DNA from: Gemmatimonadota bacterium
GTDB taxonomy: Bacteria; Gemmatimonadota; Gemmatimonadetes; Gemmatimonadales; Gemmatimonadaceae
Length of the DNA: 42,224 nucleotides
Direction: 5' to 3'
Assembly: GCA_947471365.1 (NCBI GenBank)
Contig: CANIWQ010000010.1
Span: forward strand, 1 to 42,224
Both the position numbers and the translations under genes were made by a program. The notes under the pieces were generated by a model. That model was not told the origin of the DNA. It ran no database searches and saw only the letters and a program-made list of their open reading frames with translations. Of the stretch, positions 16,528-25,378 are shown in pieces (within the stretch, counting starts at the first letter, position 1; every line of letters starts with the position of its first letter).

Positions 16528-17007
16528 CTACTTCCAGCTCACCACGTCGGCTGCGTCGCCCTCGCCGCCGGGCTTGCCGTCGGCGCCGAGCGAAAGCAGG
16601 TCGTAGCCGGTGCGACTCTGGACCCCCGGCGACAGGTACTGATAGGGGTGCTCCCACGGGTCATTGGGGACCGGCTTTCGCAGGTATGGGCCGCGCCAAC
16701 TGGCGGACGCATCTGCCGGTTTATCCCAGAGGGCGCCGAGTCCCTGCGCGGTGGTGGGATAGCCGCCGATGTCGAGGCGGTACGCATCCAGCGCCGCCCC
16801 GAGCATCTCAATCTGACTCTTCGCGGTGACCGCCTTGGCCGTGCCCACGTGCTGGAAGACGTTGGGTGCCACGAGGGTAGCGAGAATGGCAATCACCACC
16901 ACGACGACAATGATCTCAATCAGCGTAAACGCGCGGCGCAGCCCCCCGAGCCGTCGAGTGTGGCGCGGGGGTCGTGACGCGCAGGGGCGTATTGGGGTCG
17001 CTTTCAC
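16528..17007 (-). CDS. gspG: GspG-type major pseudopilin (type II secretion)
   Basis: 159 residues from a GTG. A basic leader of about 26 residues ends in LRRA, followed by the processed N-terminus FTLIEIIVVVVVIAILATLVAPNV, with Glu at position +5. The body shows GspG features: KSQIEMLGAALDAYRLDIGGYPTTAQGLGALW, the GPYLRK loop, NDPWEHPYQYLSPG and YDLLSLGADGKPGGEGDAADV, the last being the calcium-binding region of GspG. The residue before the cleavage site is Ala instead of the usual Gly. No other secretion gene is nearby, so it would assemble with components encoded elsewhere. Confidence 0.92.
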   Translation of the reverse strand: MKATPIRPCASRPPRHTRRLGGLRRAFTLIEIIVVVVVIAILATLVAPNVFQHVGTAKAVTAKSQIEMLGAALDAYRLDIGGYPTTAQGLGALWDKPADASASWRGPYLRKPVPNDPWEHPYQYLSPGVQSRTGYDLLSLGADGKPGGEGDAADVVSWK

Positions 17008-17082
17008 ACTATGAAGGTTGCGTGCGTATAAGGGTTGGCGCCAGTAGCCGGCTCATGGTTCTGCGCGCGCCGCCGATACTGC

Positions 17083-17559
17083 ATGGCTACGCACATCATA
17101 CAACGAGGGCGTGTGGAACAGGAGCGGGAATGTGTGGGCTGCGCGATCGGCCGACGCCAGTTTATTACGCAGGGAACGCTCCTTGCGGCAGCGGCGGCGT
17201 TGGCGGCGTGCGGCGTGGCGGGGAGCGATTTCGGAACCGCGCCGAAATTTAGCAGTCCAACGGTCCTCAAGCTGAGTGACTATCCATCGTTGGCATCGGT
17301 CGGTGGGGTCGCGGTGCTTACCCTCGTCAACTCCCCGTTCGCGATTGTGCGCACGTCGTCCGCGACCTTCGTGACGCTCTCGCGCATCTGTCCGCACCAG
17401 GGCAGCGTGGTCACTCCGGTGTCAGGCGGCTTTACCTGCCCCAACCACGGCGCGCAGTTCAATGCCTCGGGGCAGTGGGTCGGTGGGCAACCGACCTCTG
17501 GGCTCCACTCGTATACGACCGTCTACGACGCAACGGCGGGCACGCTTACCGTTTCGTAA
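17083..17559 (+). CDS. Rieske [2Fe-2S] lipoprotein with Tat motif
   Basis: 158 residues from the ATG at 17083. Cluster ligands are Cys103 and His105 (CPHQG) and Cys119 and His122 (CPNHG), 16 residues apart between the two pairs, as in Rieske proteins. The N-terminus has twin Arg at 24-25 (GRRQFITQ), a hydrophobic stretch and a lipobox LAAC with Cys43, so it would be exported folded by Tat and lipid-anchored. A GTAPKF linker follows. No cytochrome b partner lies next to it, so it is not an obvious bc1 subunit. It may be a stand-alone electron carrier. It is divergent from gspG. Confidence 0.88.
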   Translation: MATHIIQRGRVEQERECVGCAIGRRQFITQGTLLAAAAALAACGVAGSDFGTAPKFSSPTVLKLSDYPSLASVGGVAVLTLVNSPFAIVRTSSATFVTLSRICPHQGSVVTPVSGGFTCPNHGAQFNASGQWVGGQPTSGLHSYTTVYDATAGTLTVS

Positions 17560-17567
17560 GAAGGAGG

Positions 17568-17595
17568 GCGGCGCGGCGATAGGCGGCCGCGCCGC
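17568..17595. terminator. Hairpin between Rieske gene and V-ATPase operon
   Basis: GCGGCGCGG at 17568-17576 pairs perfectly with CCGCGCCGC at 17587-17595 around a 10-base loop. It lies in the gap between the Rieske stop and the end of the V-type ATPase operon, which run towards each other, so it can end both transcripts. Confidence 0.65.
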
Positions 17596-17623
17596 TGACG
17601 ACAACGCGGGGCGCCCAGCCGGC

Positions 17624-18256
17624 TCAGCGCGTCTGCCGCGATTGCACGTGGCGCAAGCGGAGTTGCTCCTCGCGCTCCCGTTCTTCGAGCTGCCGCCGCA
17701 CGCCCGCAATCGCCTCGGTGAGTTGCGGCGCCACTCGTTGTTCGAGTGTGCGCAGGCGCCGTGTGGTGTCGGCCAGTGCTTCGCCGAGTCGCCGTACGCG
17801 TTGTTCCTTGGGAGCGGCCTCCACGAGCAGTTCGGTGAGCGCTTCATACGCGGCGGCGGCCTCCGCAGTGGAGGGGCCCGTCAGCGCAGGGGCCAGACCG
17901 CGCGCATCCATCGTGCGGCGGAACGTTGGCGCGTTGATCACGTCGCTGACGGCAATCCCCCACACCTGCGCGGGTCGCAGTTCTATAGATGGCTCGCTGA
18001 GCGGCCACGCGGCCGCGGTGAGCCCTGCCACTCCATGTGCACTGATCGCGTGGGTGAGCGCGGTGGCGGCGCGCGTGGTGGAGGTCGCGATGCGCTGCCG
18101 CACGTCGATGGCCGGCCGGGCCGCCGCAAAGAGTTCACTGACCAAGGCCTCCCGTTTGCGCCGCGTGAGCTCAATGCCCTTGACGATACGCGTGAGCTCG
18201 CGGCGCGCGCGGAGGAGGTTCATGCGCGTGGGCGCGAGGCGGGTGCGGCCGTTCAT
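17624..18256 (-). CDS. atpD: V/A-type ATPase subunit D (central stalk)
   Basis: 210 residues. The N-terminus LAPTRMNLLRARRELTRIVKGIELTRRKREALVSE is the signature of subunit D, the long coiled-coil rotor shaft inside the A3B3 head. The second long helix is at the C-terminus (EQRVRRLGEALADTTRRLRTLEQRVAPQLTEAI, then REREEQLRLRHVQ). Last gene of the operon, joined to atpB by ATGA. Length is normal for the family. Confidence 0.93.
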   Translation of the reverse strand: MNGRTRLAPTRMNLLRARRELTRIVKGIELTRRKREALVSELFAAARPAIDVRQRIATSTTRAATALTHAISAHGVAGLTAAAWPLSEPSIELRPAQVWGIAVSDVINAPTFRRTMDARGLAPALTGPSTAEAAAAYEALTELLVEAAPKEQRVRRLGEALADTTRRLRTLEQRVAPQLTEAIAGVRRQLEEREREEQLRLRHVQSRQTR

Positions 18257-19641
18257 CGCGAGGCTTCGTGCGCGGCGAGCGTCGCGGCGAGCGTCGCGGC
18301 GCTGAGTCTGGTGAGATCATCGCTCGGGAGCGTGTGCAACAGCGTCCAGCCGGCGGCGAACGTTTCGTCGATCGTGCGCCGTCCGCTCTGGTTGATAAAC
18401 GTCTGCTCAAACGCCTCGGCAAAGGCCAGCGCTCGCCGGTCGCCGGCCGGCAAGCCACTTTCGCCGACGATCGCGGCCATGGAACGCGCTTCGCGTCCGC
18501 GCGCGTAGCTCGCGTACAGTTGATCGCTCCATTCGCGATGCTCGGGGCGCGTCCGACCCTCGCCGATACCGCCGCTCATCAAGCGAGAGAGCGATGGGAG
18601 TACATCGATGGGCGGGGTCACACCGCGGCGGTGCAACTCGCGGCTCAACACGATCTGCCCTTCGGTGATGTAGCCCGTGAGGTCGGGAATGGGATGCGTG
18701 ACATCGTCGTCGGGCATCGTGAGAATCGGAATCTGCGTAATCGATCCCGGTTTGCCCTGAATGATTCCCGCGCGCTCATACAGCGACGCGAGGTCGGTGT
18801 ACATATAGCCGGGATAGCCGCGCCGCCCCGGAATCTCCTCGCGTGCGGTGGCAATCTCTCGGAGTGCTTCGCAATAGTGCGTCATGTCGGCGATCACCAC
18901 GAGCACATGCAGGCCGCATTCGTATGCGAGATGCTCGGCGGCGGTGAGCGCGAGCCGAGGCGCATGAAGCCGCTCCACCGCCGGATGCGACGCTTGGTTC
19001 AGATAGAGCACCGTGCGCGGCAGTGCACCGCTTGCGCGGACACGATCCAGAAAGTCGCGCGTCTCACGCGCCGTGATACCCACGGCGGCAAACACCACGG
19101 CGAATGGTTCGTGACGCGGGGCGCGTGCCCATTCCACAATGCGCGCGGCAATCTCGAGCCCTGGCAGCCCTGGCCCGCTGAAGATCGGAAGCTTCTGGCC
19201 GCGCACGAGGGTGTTCATGGCATCAATCGCACTGATGCCGGTTTCAATAAAGTCGCGTGGCCGTGCGCGCCGCACGGGGTTGATGGGTGCACCGTCAATG
19301 GGACGAAGCGCTTCGCCAATCGGTGCCGGGAGTCCGTCAACGGGCGCACCGTGACCGTCAAAGGCGCGGCCGAGCAGTTCGCGCCCCACGACCGTGGTGG
19401 CGACCTCGCCGGTCAGAATGATTTCCGCGCGATCCGGTGCGAGGCCGACGGTATCATCGAGGAGCTGTACGACCGTCGCGTGCTCGCCAGCATCAATCAC
19501 CTGTCCGCGGCGGTCAGCGATTCCGGTTTGCCGCACCACGACCCATTCGCCGAGCGACACCGCGCGGGTGCGCTCCAAAAAGAGCAGGGGGCCACCGGCG
19601 GCGGCGGCGCCGTGATGCGTGACGTCGAGGCGCGGACTCAT
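18253..19641 (-). CDS. atpB: V/A-type ATPase subunit B (non-catalytic)
   Basis: 462 residues, the regular length. It shows the B-subunit pattern: the beta-barrel start, a GRAFDGHGAPVDG region, IETGISAIDAMNTLVRGQKLPIFSGPGLPG where catalytic subunits carry a P-loop, the ADMTHYCEALREIATAREEIPGRRGYPGYMYTDLA stretch and SLSRLMSGGIGEGRTRPEH near the C-terminus. It alternates with subunit A in the hexameric head. It overlaps atpA by ATGA. Confidence 0.96.
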   Translation of the reverse strand: MSPRLDVTHHGAAAAGGPLLFLERTRAVSLGEWVVVRQTGIADRRGQVIDAGEHATVVQLLDDTVGLAPDRAEIILTGEVATTVVGRELLGRAFDGHGAPVDGLPAPIGEALRPIDGAPINPVRRARPRDFIETGISAIDAMNTLVRGQKLPIFSGPGLPGLEIAARIVEWARAPRHEPFAVVFAAVGITARETRDFLDRVRASGALPRTVLYLNQASHPAVERLHAPRLALTAAEHLAYECGLHVLVVIADMTHYCEALREIATAREEIPGRRGYPGYMYTDLASLYERAGIIQGKPGSITQIPILTMPDDDVTHPIPDLTGYITEGQIVLSRELHRRGVTPPIDVLPSLSRLMSGGIGEGRTRPEHREWSDQLYASYARGREARSMAAIVGESGLPAGDRRALAFAEAFEQTFINQSGRRTIDETFAAGWTLLHTLPSDDLTRLSAATLAATLAAHEASR

Positions 19642-21308
19642 GGGGTCACTCCATCGCGTTGCGCCGCGAGCGCGCGGCGCGTGGGCGCGAGATCGAGCTC
19701 GGCAAAGGCGGTACCGGAAGCGAGGGCGCGCTCGCCGTCGCGGAACGCTTCGAGGGCGGCGTGCGCGAGCGCGTAGGTTTGTGGTGGCGAGCTAATGGCG
19801 TCGTGTGGATGATAGGCGTTCTGTCGGAGCACCACTTCGCGCACCATTGCGGCAATGTCCATCACCAAATGATCGTGATCTTCGAGCGCATCGGGACCCA
19901 CGAGGCTCGCGATGTCGCGTAGCTCGCGCTCCTTTTGCAACAACGCGAGAAGGTCGGCACGTACCGCAGACCAGTGCTCCCCGCCATGCGTGGTGAACCA
20001 GGGCGCGACCTGATCGGCGTAGAGCGAGAAACTGCTTTCCCAATCGACCGCTGGATAGTGCCGCTGGTGCGCCAGTGCTGCGTCGAGCGCCCACATCGAG
20101 CCAGTGACGCGCAACGCGGCCTGCGTGACCGGCTCAGAAAAATCGCCGCCGGGTGGAGATATGGCGCCGATGATCGTCACGGCGCCCTCGCGCGTGGGGG
20201 CGCCGAGCGGACGCACACGGCCGGCGCGTTCGAAAAATTGACCGAGTCGGCTCGCGAGATAGGTGGGATAGCCTTCTTCTCCTGGCATCTCCTGTTGTCG
20301 TGCCGCCATTTCGCGCAGCGCTTCGGCCCAGCGCGACGTGGAGTCAATCATCAATGCCACGCGATTGCCTTGATCGCGGAAATATTCTGCGATCGTGACG
20401 CCCATGTAGATCGACGCCTCGCGCGCAGCCACGGGCATGTTCGAGGTGTTCACGATCAGCACGGCGCGGTCCATCACGGGACGTCCGGTGCGTGGATCGA
20501 CGAGCAGCGGAAACTCCGTGAGCACGTCCGTCATCTCGTTGCCGCGTTCGCCGCAGCCGACGTACACCACCACGTCGGCTTCCGAAAACTTGGCCAGCGA
20601 TTGCTCAATAATTGTCTTGCCCGTGCCAAAGCCGCCGGGGACGGCCGCGCTCCCCCCTTCCGCCACTGGAAAGAAGAGGTCGAACACGCGTTGCCCCGTG
20701 ACGAACGGACGTGACGAGGCAAACCGTTCGGCCACCGGCCGCGGAATGCGGACCGGCCAGCGGTGGGCGAGACGGAGCGTGGTGCCGTCGGTGAGAGCGC
20801 CGATAGGTGTGGTCACCGTGTACGTGCCGCTGTCAATTGCTGCGATCACACCGTGGACGCCTGGCGGAACGAGTACGCGATGCGTGATGGCGCGCTCTAC
20901 CACGGTGCCGAGTTCGTCGCCGGGTTCCACCGGATCGCCCACCGCGCGGGTCGCGGTAAACGCCCACTGCTGCTCGGCGTCGAGTGTGTCGGCGCGCGCG
21001 CCGGGGGCAATGAAGTCGCCGGTGGCTTCCGCGACTCGTTCCAGCGGCCGGCCAATGCCGTCGAGCACCGCTCCGAGGAGTCCGGGGCCGAGTTGCGCGG
21101 TGAGCGACACGCCGGTGTGCTCCACCGGTTCGCCAACGGCGAGCCCCGTCGTGGACTCATACACCTGCAACGTGCACACATCGCCACGCTGTTTGATAAT
21201 TTCGCCAAGCAGCCGACGCGTGCCCACGAACGCAAGCTCGTACAGCGCGCCATGAAGCGGTGCGGCCTCCACGAGCGAGCCGGCGACGCGAATGATGCGG
21301 GCGGTCAC
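19638..21308 (-). CDS. atpA: V/A-type ATPase catalytic subunit A
   Basis: 556 residues from a GTG overlapping the stop of atpF (GTGA); the canonical N-terminus (ARIIRVAGSLVEA) supports it. The P-loop is GGFGTGKT at about 225-232, followed by the VVYVGCGERGNEM motif, the MIDSTSRWAEALREMA motif and EEGYPTYLASRLGQFFERAGRV. The non-homologous insert characteristic of A subunits is present (about 110-190, with VPPGVHGVI). It hydrolyses or makes ATP in the soluble head. All expected catalytic elements are visible. Confidence 0.96.
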   Translation of the reverse strand: MTARIIRVAGSLVEAAPLHGALYELAFVGTRRLLGEIIKQRGDVCTLQVYESTTGLAVGEPVEHTGVSLTAQLGPGLLGAVLDGIGRPLERVAEATGDFIAPGARADTLDAEQQWAFTATRAVGDPVEPGDELGTVVERAITHRVLVPPGVHGVIAAIDSGTYTVTTPIGALTDGTTLRLAHRWPVRIPRPVAERFASSRPFVTGQRVFDLFFPVAEGGSAAVPGGFGTGKTIIEQSLAKFSEADVVVYVGCGERGNEMTDVLTEFPLLVDPRTGRPVMDRAVLIVNTSNMPVAAREASIYMGVTIAEYFRDQGNRVALMIDSTSRWAEALREMAARQQEMPGEEGYPTYLASRLGQFFERAGRVRPLGAPTREGAVTIIGAISPPGGDFSEPVTQAALRVTGSMWALDAALAHQRHYPAVDWESSFSLYADQVAPWFTTHGGEHWSAVRADLLALLQKERELRDIASLVGPDALEDHDHLVMDIAAMVREVVLRQNAYHPHDAISSPPQTYALAHAALEAFRDGERALASGTAFAELDLAPTRRALAAQRDGVTP

Positions 21309-21634
21309 TGGAGCCTCACACGGTAGCCAATCGCCCGTCGGAGCAACTCGAGGATATACTCCTCCGCACCGGACGGAGCGCCGGCCCACGCGGGCGCTGG
21401 AATTGGCACAAGAATGGGTACGGCACGCCGTTCGACATCGCGCCGCACGGTCTCCGGCACTGCGTCGAGCAACGCCTGCTCCACAAGCAGAATGCCCGTG
21501 TGGGGGAGCGCCGCGAGTCGCTGCAGGTGGGTGCCTGCATCCTCCGTCTTGGCGACTTCATCGACCGAAAGCCCCGACAGCCGAAAACCGGCCGCGCTGG
21601 CGGCCGACGCGAGGACGCGCACCGTGTAACTCAC
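21305..21634 (-). CDS. atpF: V/A-type ATPase subunit F
   Basis: 109 residues from a GTG that overlaps the stop of atpC (GTGA). Motifs fit the small Rossmann-like subunit F bound to the central stalk: FRLSGLSVDEV, GILLVEQALLDAVPETVRRDVERRAVPILVPIP, and a C-terminal helix EEYILELLRRAIGYRVRL. It lies between C and A as in Thermus-type operons. Confidence 0.88.
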   Translation of the reverse strand: MSYTVRVLASAASAAGFRLSGLSVDEVAKTEDAGTHLQRLAALPHTGILLVEQALLDAVPETVRRDVERRAVPILVPIPAPAWAGAPSGAEEYILELLRRAIGYRVRLQ

Positions 21635-22641
21635 GCGGCAACTCCGAGTGCGCCGGCGATGACGGCCGGAGGCACATGCATCGCGACGCTCCACGTGACG
21701 CGCATCAGTGCCTGCAGCTCGATGCGTTGCCGAAGGACGAAATGGACCACAGGCGCGAGACTCAACGGCGCGGTGCGTGCGAGCGCTCGGAACTCCTGCT
21801 CGAGCGCGCGCAAGGCGGCGTCTTCGGCTGAGCGACTCGTGGCGTTGAGCGCCGCTGCGAGCGGCGTGTGCGCGACGCGTGCGCCGAGCCGTTCCGCCAT
21901 GTCGAAGCGACTGCCCGCCGTCTGCGCGGCGGCAAGATCGTCGACACAAAGCACCGTGCCGCCGGGCACAAAAACATGTGCCGGGTCGAGGTCCGCGTGT
22001 TGGTCCGCGAGGATGAGCACCGACCACAGGTTCTCGATGTCGATCATGCGCTCGACGAACCGTCGCATGGCGGCGTCGCCTCCTGCCGTGATCTGAGCCC
22101 GTGTGGCGAACACGCGCGTGAGTGCCACTTCCAGCCGGAATAGGTCGAGATGCTGTCGTTGCGCTTCTTCGGCCACGGCGGTCGCAAACGGATGGTGCCA
22201 CGTCAACAGGTGCGCACCGACGGTCGCGACATCGCCCGCAGTCGCGAGCTGTTGCAGCGCGCGGAGCGGAAGCGACGTCGTGGGGATGAGACCCGCGAGT
22301 CGCGATTCAGGCGTGGCGCCGGCCACCGCACCGCGGACCAAGGTGCGCACACTGCGGCGATCTTCGTCGTCGAGGAGTGGTGCCAGTTGTTCCACGCGCT
22401 CGCCGGCCCAGCTCGCGAGCACGCGAAGTCGCGCCGCCGCACGGCGTCGGACATTCTCCTCTAGCGAGGCCGCATCATAGGGCACGCCAGTGGCGGGCGC
22501 ATGCACGATGCCAAGCGTCGATAACTGCGCGCCGAGGGCGCCAATGCCCTGTGCATCGCAAAGCGCGCGAACCTGTTCGTCGCGCAAGAGATGCGACGCG
22601 AGACCGCGGGTGCGTGTGATGACGTCGCCCCAGTCGGTCAT
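21631..22641 (-). CDS. atpC: V/A-type ATPase subunit C (AC39-like)
   Basis: 336 residues, nearly all helical, with a TRTRGLASHLL start and VERMIDIENLWSVLILAD in the middle, as in the funnel-shaped C/AC39/d subunit that links the central stalk to the rotor ring. It starts at an ATG overlapping the stop of atpE (ATGA). Sequence conservation in this family is low, so the call rests largely on operon position, helical content and these motifs. Confidence 0.88.
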   Translation of the reverse strand: MTDWGDVITRTRGLASHLLRDEQVRALCDAQGIGALGAQLSTLGIVHAPATGVPYDAASLEENVRRRAAARLRVLASWAGERVEQLAPLLDDEDRRSVRTLVRGAVAGATPESRLAGLIPTTSLPLRALQQLATAGDVATVGAHLLTWHHPFATAVAEEAQRQHLDLFRLEVALTRVFATRAQITAGGDAAMRRFVERMIDIENLWSVLILADQHADLDPAHVFVPGGTVLCVDDLAAAQTAGSRFDMAERLGARVAHTPLAAALNATSRSAEDAALRALEQEFRALARTAPLSLAPVVHFVLRQRIELQALMRVTWSVAMHVPPAVIAGALGVAA

Positions 22642-23237
22642 GGGGACTCTCCGGCGAGCCGGCGCGCCACCGGAATGGCCAGCGCGCGACGATCACGCTC
22701 GAGCCGTCGCGCGAACGTCACGTCTGCCACGATGCGGCCGTCGGCCGATGTGACGATGGCCCCCACGGGCACCGCGTCGTCGATCGTCACGCGGTCGGCG
22801 CGGATGCCGACGGCGTCAAGCGAACCGTCCATGGCGCTGGCCACCGCGCGCGAACACCGCACGATGGCATCATCGCCTGGTACGCACGCCAGCGCATCGG
22901 CAATCGCGCGGCTGACGACGGCGCCCATGCCGGGGTGCGCGACCAGCGCCGGAAGCTGCTGGGCGGCCGCGGAAAATATCGTGTCGAGCGCCGCGGCTCG
23001 TGCCGTGAGCGTTTCGTGTCGCACACGCTGGGCGGCGTCGGCAGACGCCAACTCCCGCGCCGCGACTGCCGCCGACTCCCGCTCGGCGATGCGTGCCGCG
23101 CGGTGCTGCGCCGACTGCTCGACGGCCTCGGCTCGGACGCGCGTGGCCTCAGCGCCGGCCGCATCAATCCGTGCGGCCGCGGTCGCGTCGGCATCGCGCC
23201 GGAGTTGCGCGAGGAGCAGAGCCGCGGGATCACTCAC
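22638..23237 (-). CDS. atpE: V/A-type ATPase subunit E (peripheral stalk)
   Basis: 199 residues from a GTG three bases after atpK. The N-terminal two thirds form a long Ala/Arg/Glu-rich helix (about 5-85) that would pair with subunit G in the outer stalk. The C-terminal globular part has ...DAVPVGAIVTSADGRIVADVTFARRLERDRRAL, matching the E-subunit GGvvv..dGki.vdntleaRLe pattern. It holds the head still while the rotor turns. Confidence 0.9.
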   Translation of the reverse strand: MSDPAALLLAQLRRDADATAAARIDAAGAEATRVRAEAVEQSAQHRAARIAERESAAVAARELASADAAQRVRHETLTARAAALDTIFSAAAQQLPALVAHPGMGAVVSRAIADALACVPGDDAIVRCSRAVASAMDGSLDAVGIRADRVTIDDAVPVGAIVTSADGRIVADVTFARRLERDRRALAIPVARRLAGESP

Positions 23238-23240
23238 CGC

Positions 23241-23468
23241 TCAGCCTCCCGTCCCCGCGCGGAGAATAATCAGGACCGCGACGATGAACCCGAGAATGAC
23301 CATCGTCTCGGGAATCGCCACGAGAATGATGATCGTTCCGGCGAGTTCAGGTTTCTCCGCCAGCGCCGCGGCGCCAGCGGTGCCGATCTTCGATTGCGCC
23401 CATGCCGTGGCCAAGGCCGAAATCGACATGACGCTGGCCGCTCCGATAACAACCCACATGATATTCAT
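23241..23468 (-). CDS. atpK: V/A-type ATPase rotor-ring proteolipid (subunit K/c)
   Basis: 75 residues forming one helical hairpin: helix 1 (about 5-35, GAASVMSISALATAWAQ...) and helix 2 (about 44-70, TIIILVAIPETMVILGFIV). Glu54 is the ion-carrying carboxylate. Gln25 lies 13 residues before the polar loop KPE, the same distance as Gln32 in the Na+-binding Ilyobacter tartaricus c subunit, and Thr55 follows the Glu. The hairpin is single, like Thermus, rather than duplicated as in Enterococcus NtpK. The ATG overlaps the stop of atpI (ATGA). Confidence 0.93.
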   Translation of the reverse strand: MNIMWVVIGAASVMSISALATAWAQSKIGTAGAAALAEKPELAGTIIILVAIPETMVILGFIVAVLIILRAGTGG

Positions 23469-25378
23469 ACGGCGTTCCTCGAAAGGCCAGCGCCCGGCGG
23501 CGCCGTCCGGTGACCGAAGGGTTCGTACTTGTGTCCGCCGGGACTGTAGAATTTTCCAAAGAACTCCACATAGTGGAGACGAAGCGCGTGAATCGCGGGG
23601 CTGAATAAGCCGATGGCGAAGTTCACGAGGTGAAACAACAGCGCGAACACCAGCCCGATGGCGGTACTCCCCACGGCGCCCACCATCTGGTTGGCTACCA
23701 CGGCGAGCATCACCGACGCCGTGCCGATGGCCATGATGCGTGCGTACGACATCACATTGCCGAGCGTGGCCAGCAGTTCGACCGGCGCAATCAGGCCCTC
23801 GGCAAAGACGAGCACGGGGAACGCCACGAGGAGGGCGACGACCGCCGGCGTGAAGAGTTGCTCCGGTAGCACGCGGAACGCGGCCATGAGGGCGGCCACC
23901 ACGAGGAGCACCATGACGGCGGAGATGCCGCTCCCGAGAGCGTGCCGCGCATGCTTGCGCCCCGCACTGATCGCGCCGAGCACAAGCCCGAGGACTACGT
24001 GCACGACGCCCAGCCCAACCGCCGCAGCCAACGCCGAGAAAATCGCTTGTTCCCGGTCGTAGATGATTGGTTCGAGTCCAAAGAGTCGTTTACCGAGGTC
24101 GCCAAAGTATTCGCCGTAGAGCACGCCGAAGATGATGGCAAAGAGCGCGCACGGGCCCGCCACCTCGGCGCCAGTGCGGAGCAGCGAGTCAGGGGCGGCT
24201 TTGCGGTGGATGAGCAACGCCAGCGCGACGAGCAACACGCCGTAGCCAACGTCACCAAGCATCATGCCGAACATCAGCGGAAAGAACACCGCGACAAACG
24301 GCGTCGGGTCGATGGTGCCGTAGCGCGGAAGCGGGAGCAGGGCGATCAGCGATTCGAATGGGCGGAAGAGCCGCGGGTTCGAGAGAATGACGGGGGCGTC
24401 TGCCGTCCCCCATTCTTCCCGGGCAATGTGTTCGACAATCACGGAGGGGCCGGCTTCGGTGGCGATCCGTTGCGTCAATGCGATCACGCCGGGCTCCGGA
24501 ATCCATCCCTCAATGGTGAAAGCGTGCGGTGTCACCGCGCATTGTTGGTGCGCATATAAGGCGGAGAGCCAGTCGCCGAGGGCGGCGTGGGCGCGACGCA
24601 GTTCTGTTGCGTGCGAGCGCGCCATCTCGGCGAGGGTGTGACGGCAGGCGTCCACGTCGCGCGGAATTTGCTGAAGGCGGTCGAGCATCAACGGCACCGC
24701 ATCCTGCAACGGCATGCCACGATACGCGGCGGGCAACGGCACCTCAGGGACGCGCGCTTCCGCGAGCCGCGATTCGAGGCGCACGCTGAACTCTTTGGGC
24801 AGCACCAAAAGGATCGCGAGATCACCGCCGGGCAGCGGCATCGTGGTCATGGAGAACTCGGCCCCAAGTTCTGCGCGGAGCGACACGGCCATCGCATCTA
24901 CCGTGGCGCGCGCCGAGGCGGGAGCGACCACCGCGTGGCTCGTGAGGCGTTCGGCGGTCGCCACGCGGCGCACCACGGGGAGTACGGCGAGAAGAAAGTC
25001 GCGGTAGCGTGCGACGAGCGCGCGCTCTTCGTCGAGCGCGGTTTCGCGATCGCGGAGCGCTCGCGCATCGCGGCGCACGCGACTGGCGACGCGTGCCCAG
25101 CGCGCGGCGTCGGCGACGGTCGCGGCGGGCGGCACGAGGCGTGGTCCCGCGGGGCTCACGGCGCGCAACGTGTGCAACGCGTCGGTGATATCCGCGACAA
25201 CGCGTTGGAGCTGGCCGTGGCGTCGCTCGCCTCGCGCATCGAGACGCGCGGGCTCCACCCCCACTCTCGCTGGCGCTTCGGCGAGGTGCAGTTGCCCGAC
25301 ATCCTGCACGGCATGCAACGTCTCCTCGAGCCGATCGCGCGGTCCAAGAATGCGCAGCCGCGCCATGGGGACGATCAC
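23465..25378 (-). CDS. atpI: V/A-type ATPase subunit I (membrane stator, a-subunit)
   Basis: 637 residues from a GTG in a GTGA overlap with the upstream gene; the resulting start (IVPMARLRILGPRDRLEETLHAVQDVG) matches the family better than the internal ATG at 25366. The N-terminal cytoplasmic half (1-340) is rich in helices. The membrane half (about 345-620) has the FFPLMFGMMLGDVGYGVLL signature, GVLYGEYFG, and the ion-channel arginine region ATLGNVMSYARIMAIGTASVML. It provides the half-channels for ion flow past the ring. Confidence 0.95.
   Translation of the reverse strand: MIVPMARLRILGPRDRLEETLHAVQDVGQLHLAEAPARVGVEPARLDARGERRHGQLQRVVADITDALHTLRAVSPAGPRLVPPAATVADAARWARVASRVRRDARALRDRETALDEERALVARYRDFLLAVLPVVRRVATAERLTSHAVVAPASARATVDAMAVSLRAELGAEFSMTTMPLPGGDLAILLVLPKEFSVRLESRLAEARVPEVPLPAAYRGMPLQDAVPLMLDRLQQIPRDVDACRHTLAEMARSHATELRRAHAALGDWLSALYAHQQCAVTPHAFTIEGWIPEPGVIALTQRIATEAGPSVIVEHIAREEWGTADAPVILSNPRLFRPFESLIALLPLPRYGTIDPTPFVAVFFPLMFGMMLGDVGYGVLLVALALLIHRKAAPDSLLRTGAEVAGPCALFAIIFGVLYGEYFGDLGKRLFGLEPIIYDREQAIFSALAAAVGLGVVHVVLGLVLGAISAGRKHARHALGSGISAVMVLLVVAALMAAFRVLPEQLFTPAVVALLVAFPVLVFAEGLIAPVELLATLGNVMSYARIMAIGTASVMLAVVANQMVGAVGSTAIGLVFALLFHLVNFAIGLFSPAIHALRLHYVEFFGKFYSPGGHKYEPFGHRTAPPGAGLSRNAV

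Noticed and set aside
15277-16977. Plus-strand open frame of 566 codons
   Set aside because: Antisense shadow of the DUF5916 and gspG genes, with Arg/Gly/His-rich composition and no motif.
16528-17007. Full type II secretion locus
   Set aside because: Only gspG is present; no gspD, E or F lies in the window.
18268-19776. Plus-strand open frame of 502 codons
   Set aside because: Antisense to V-ATPase subunit B; no recognisable domain.
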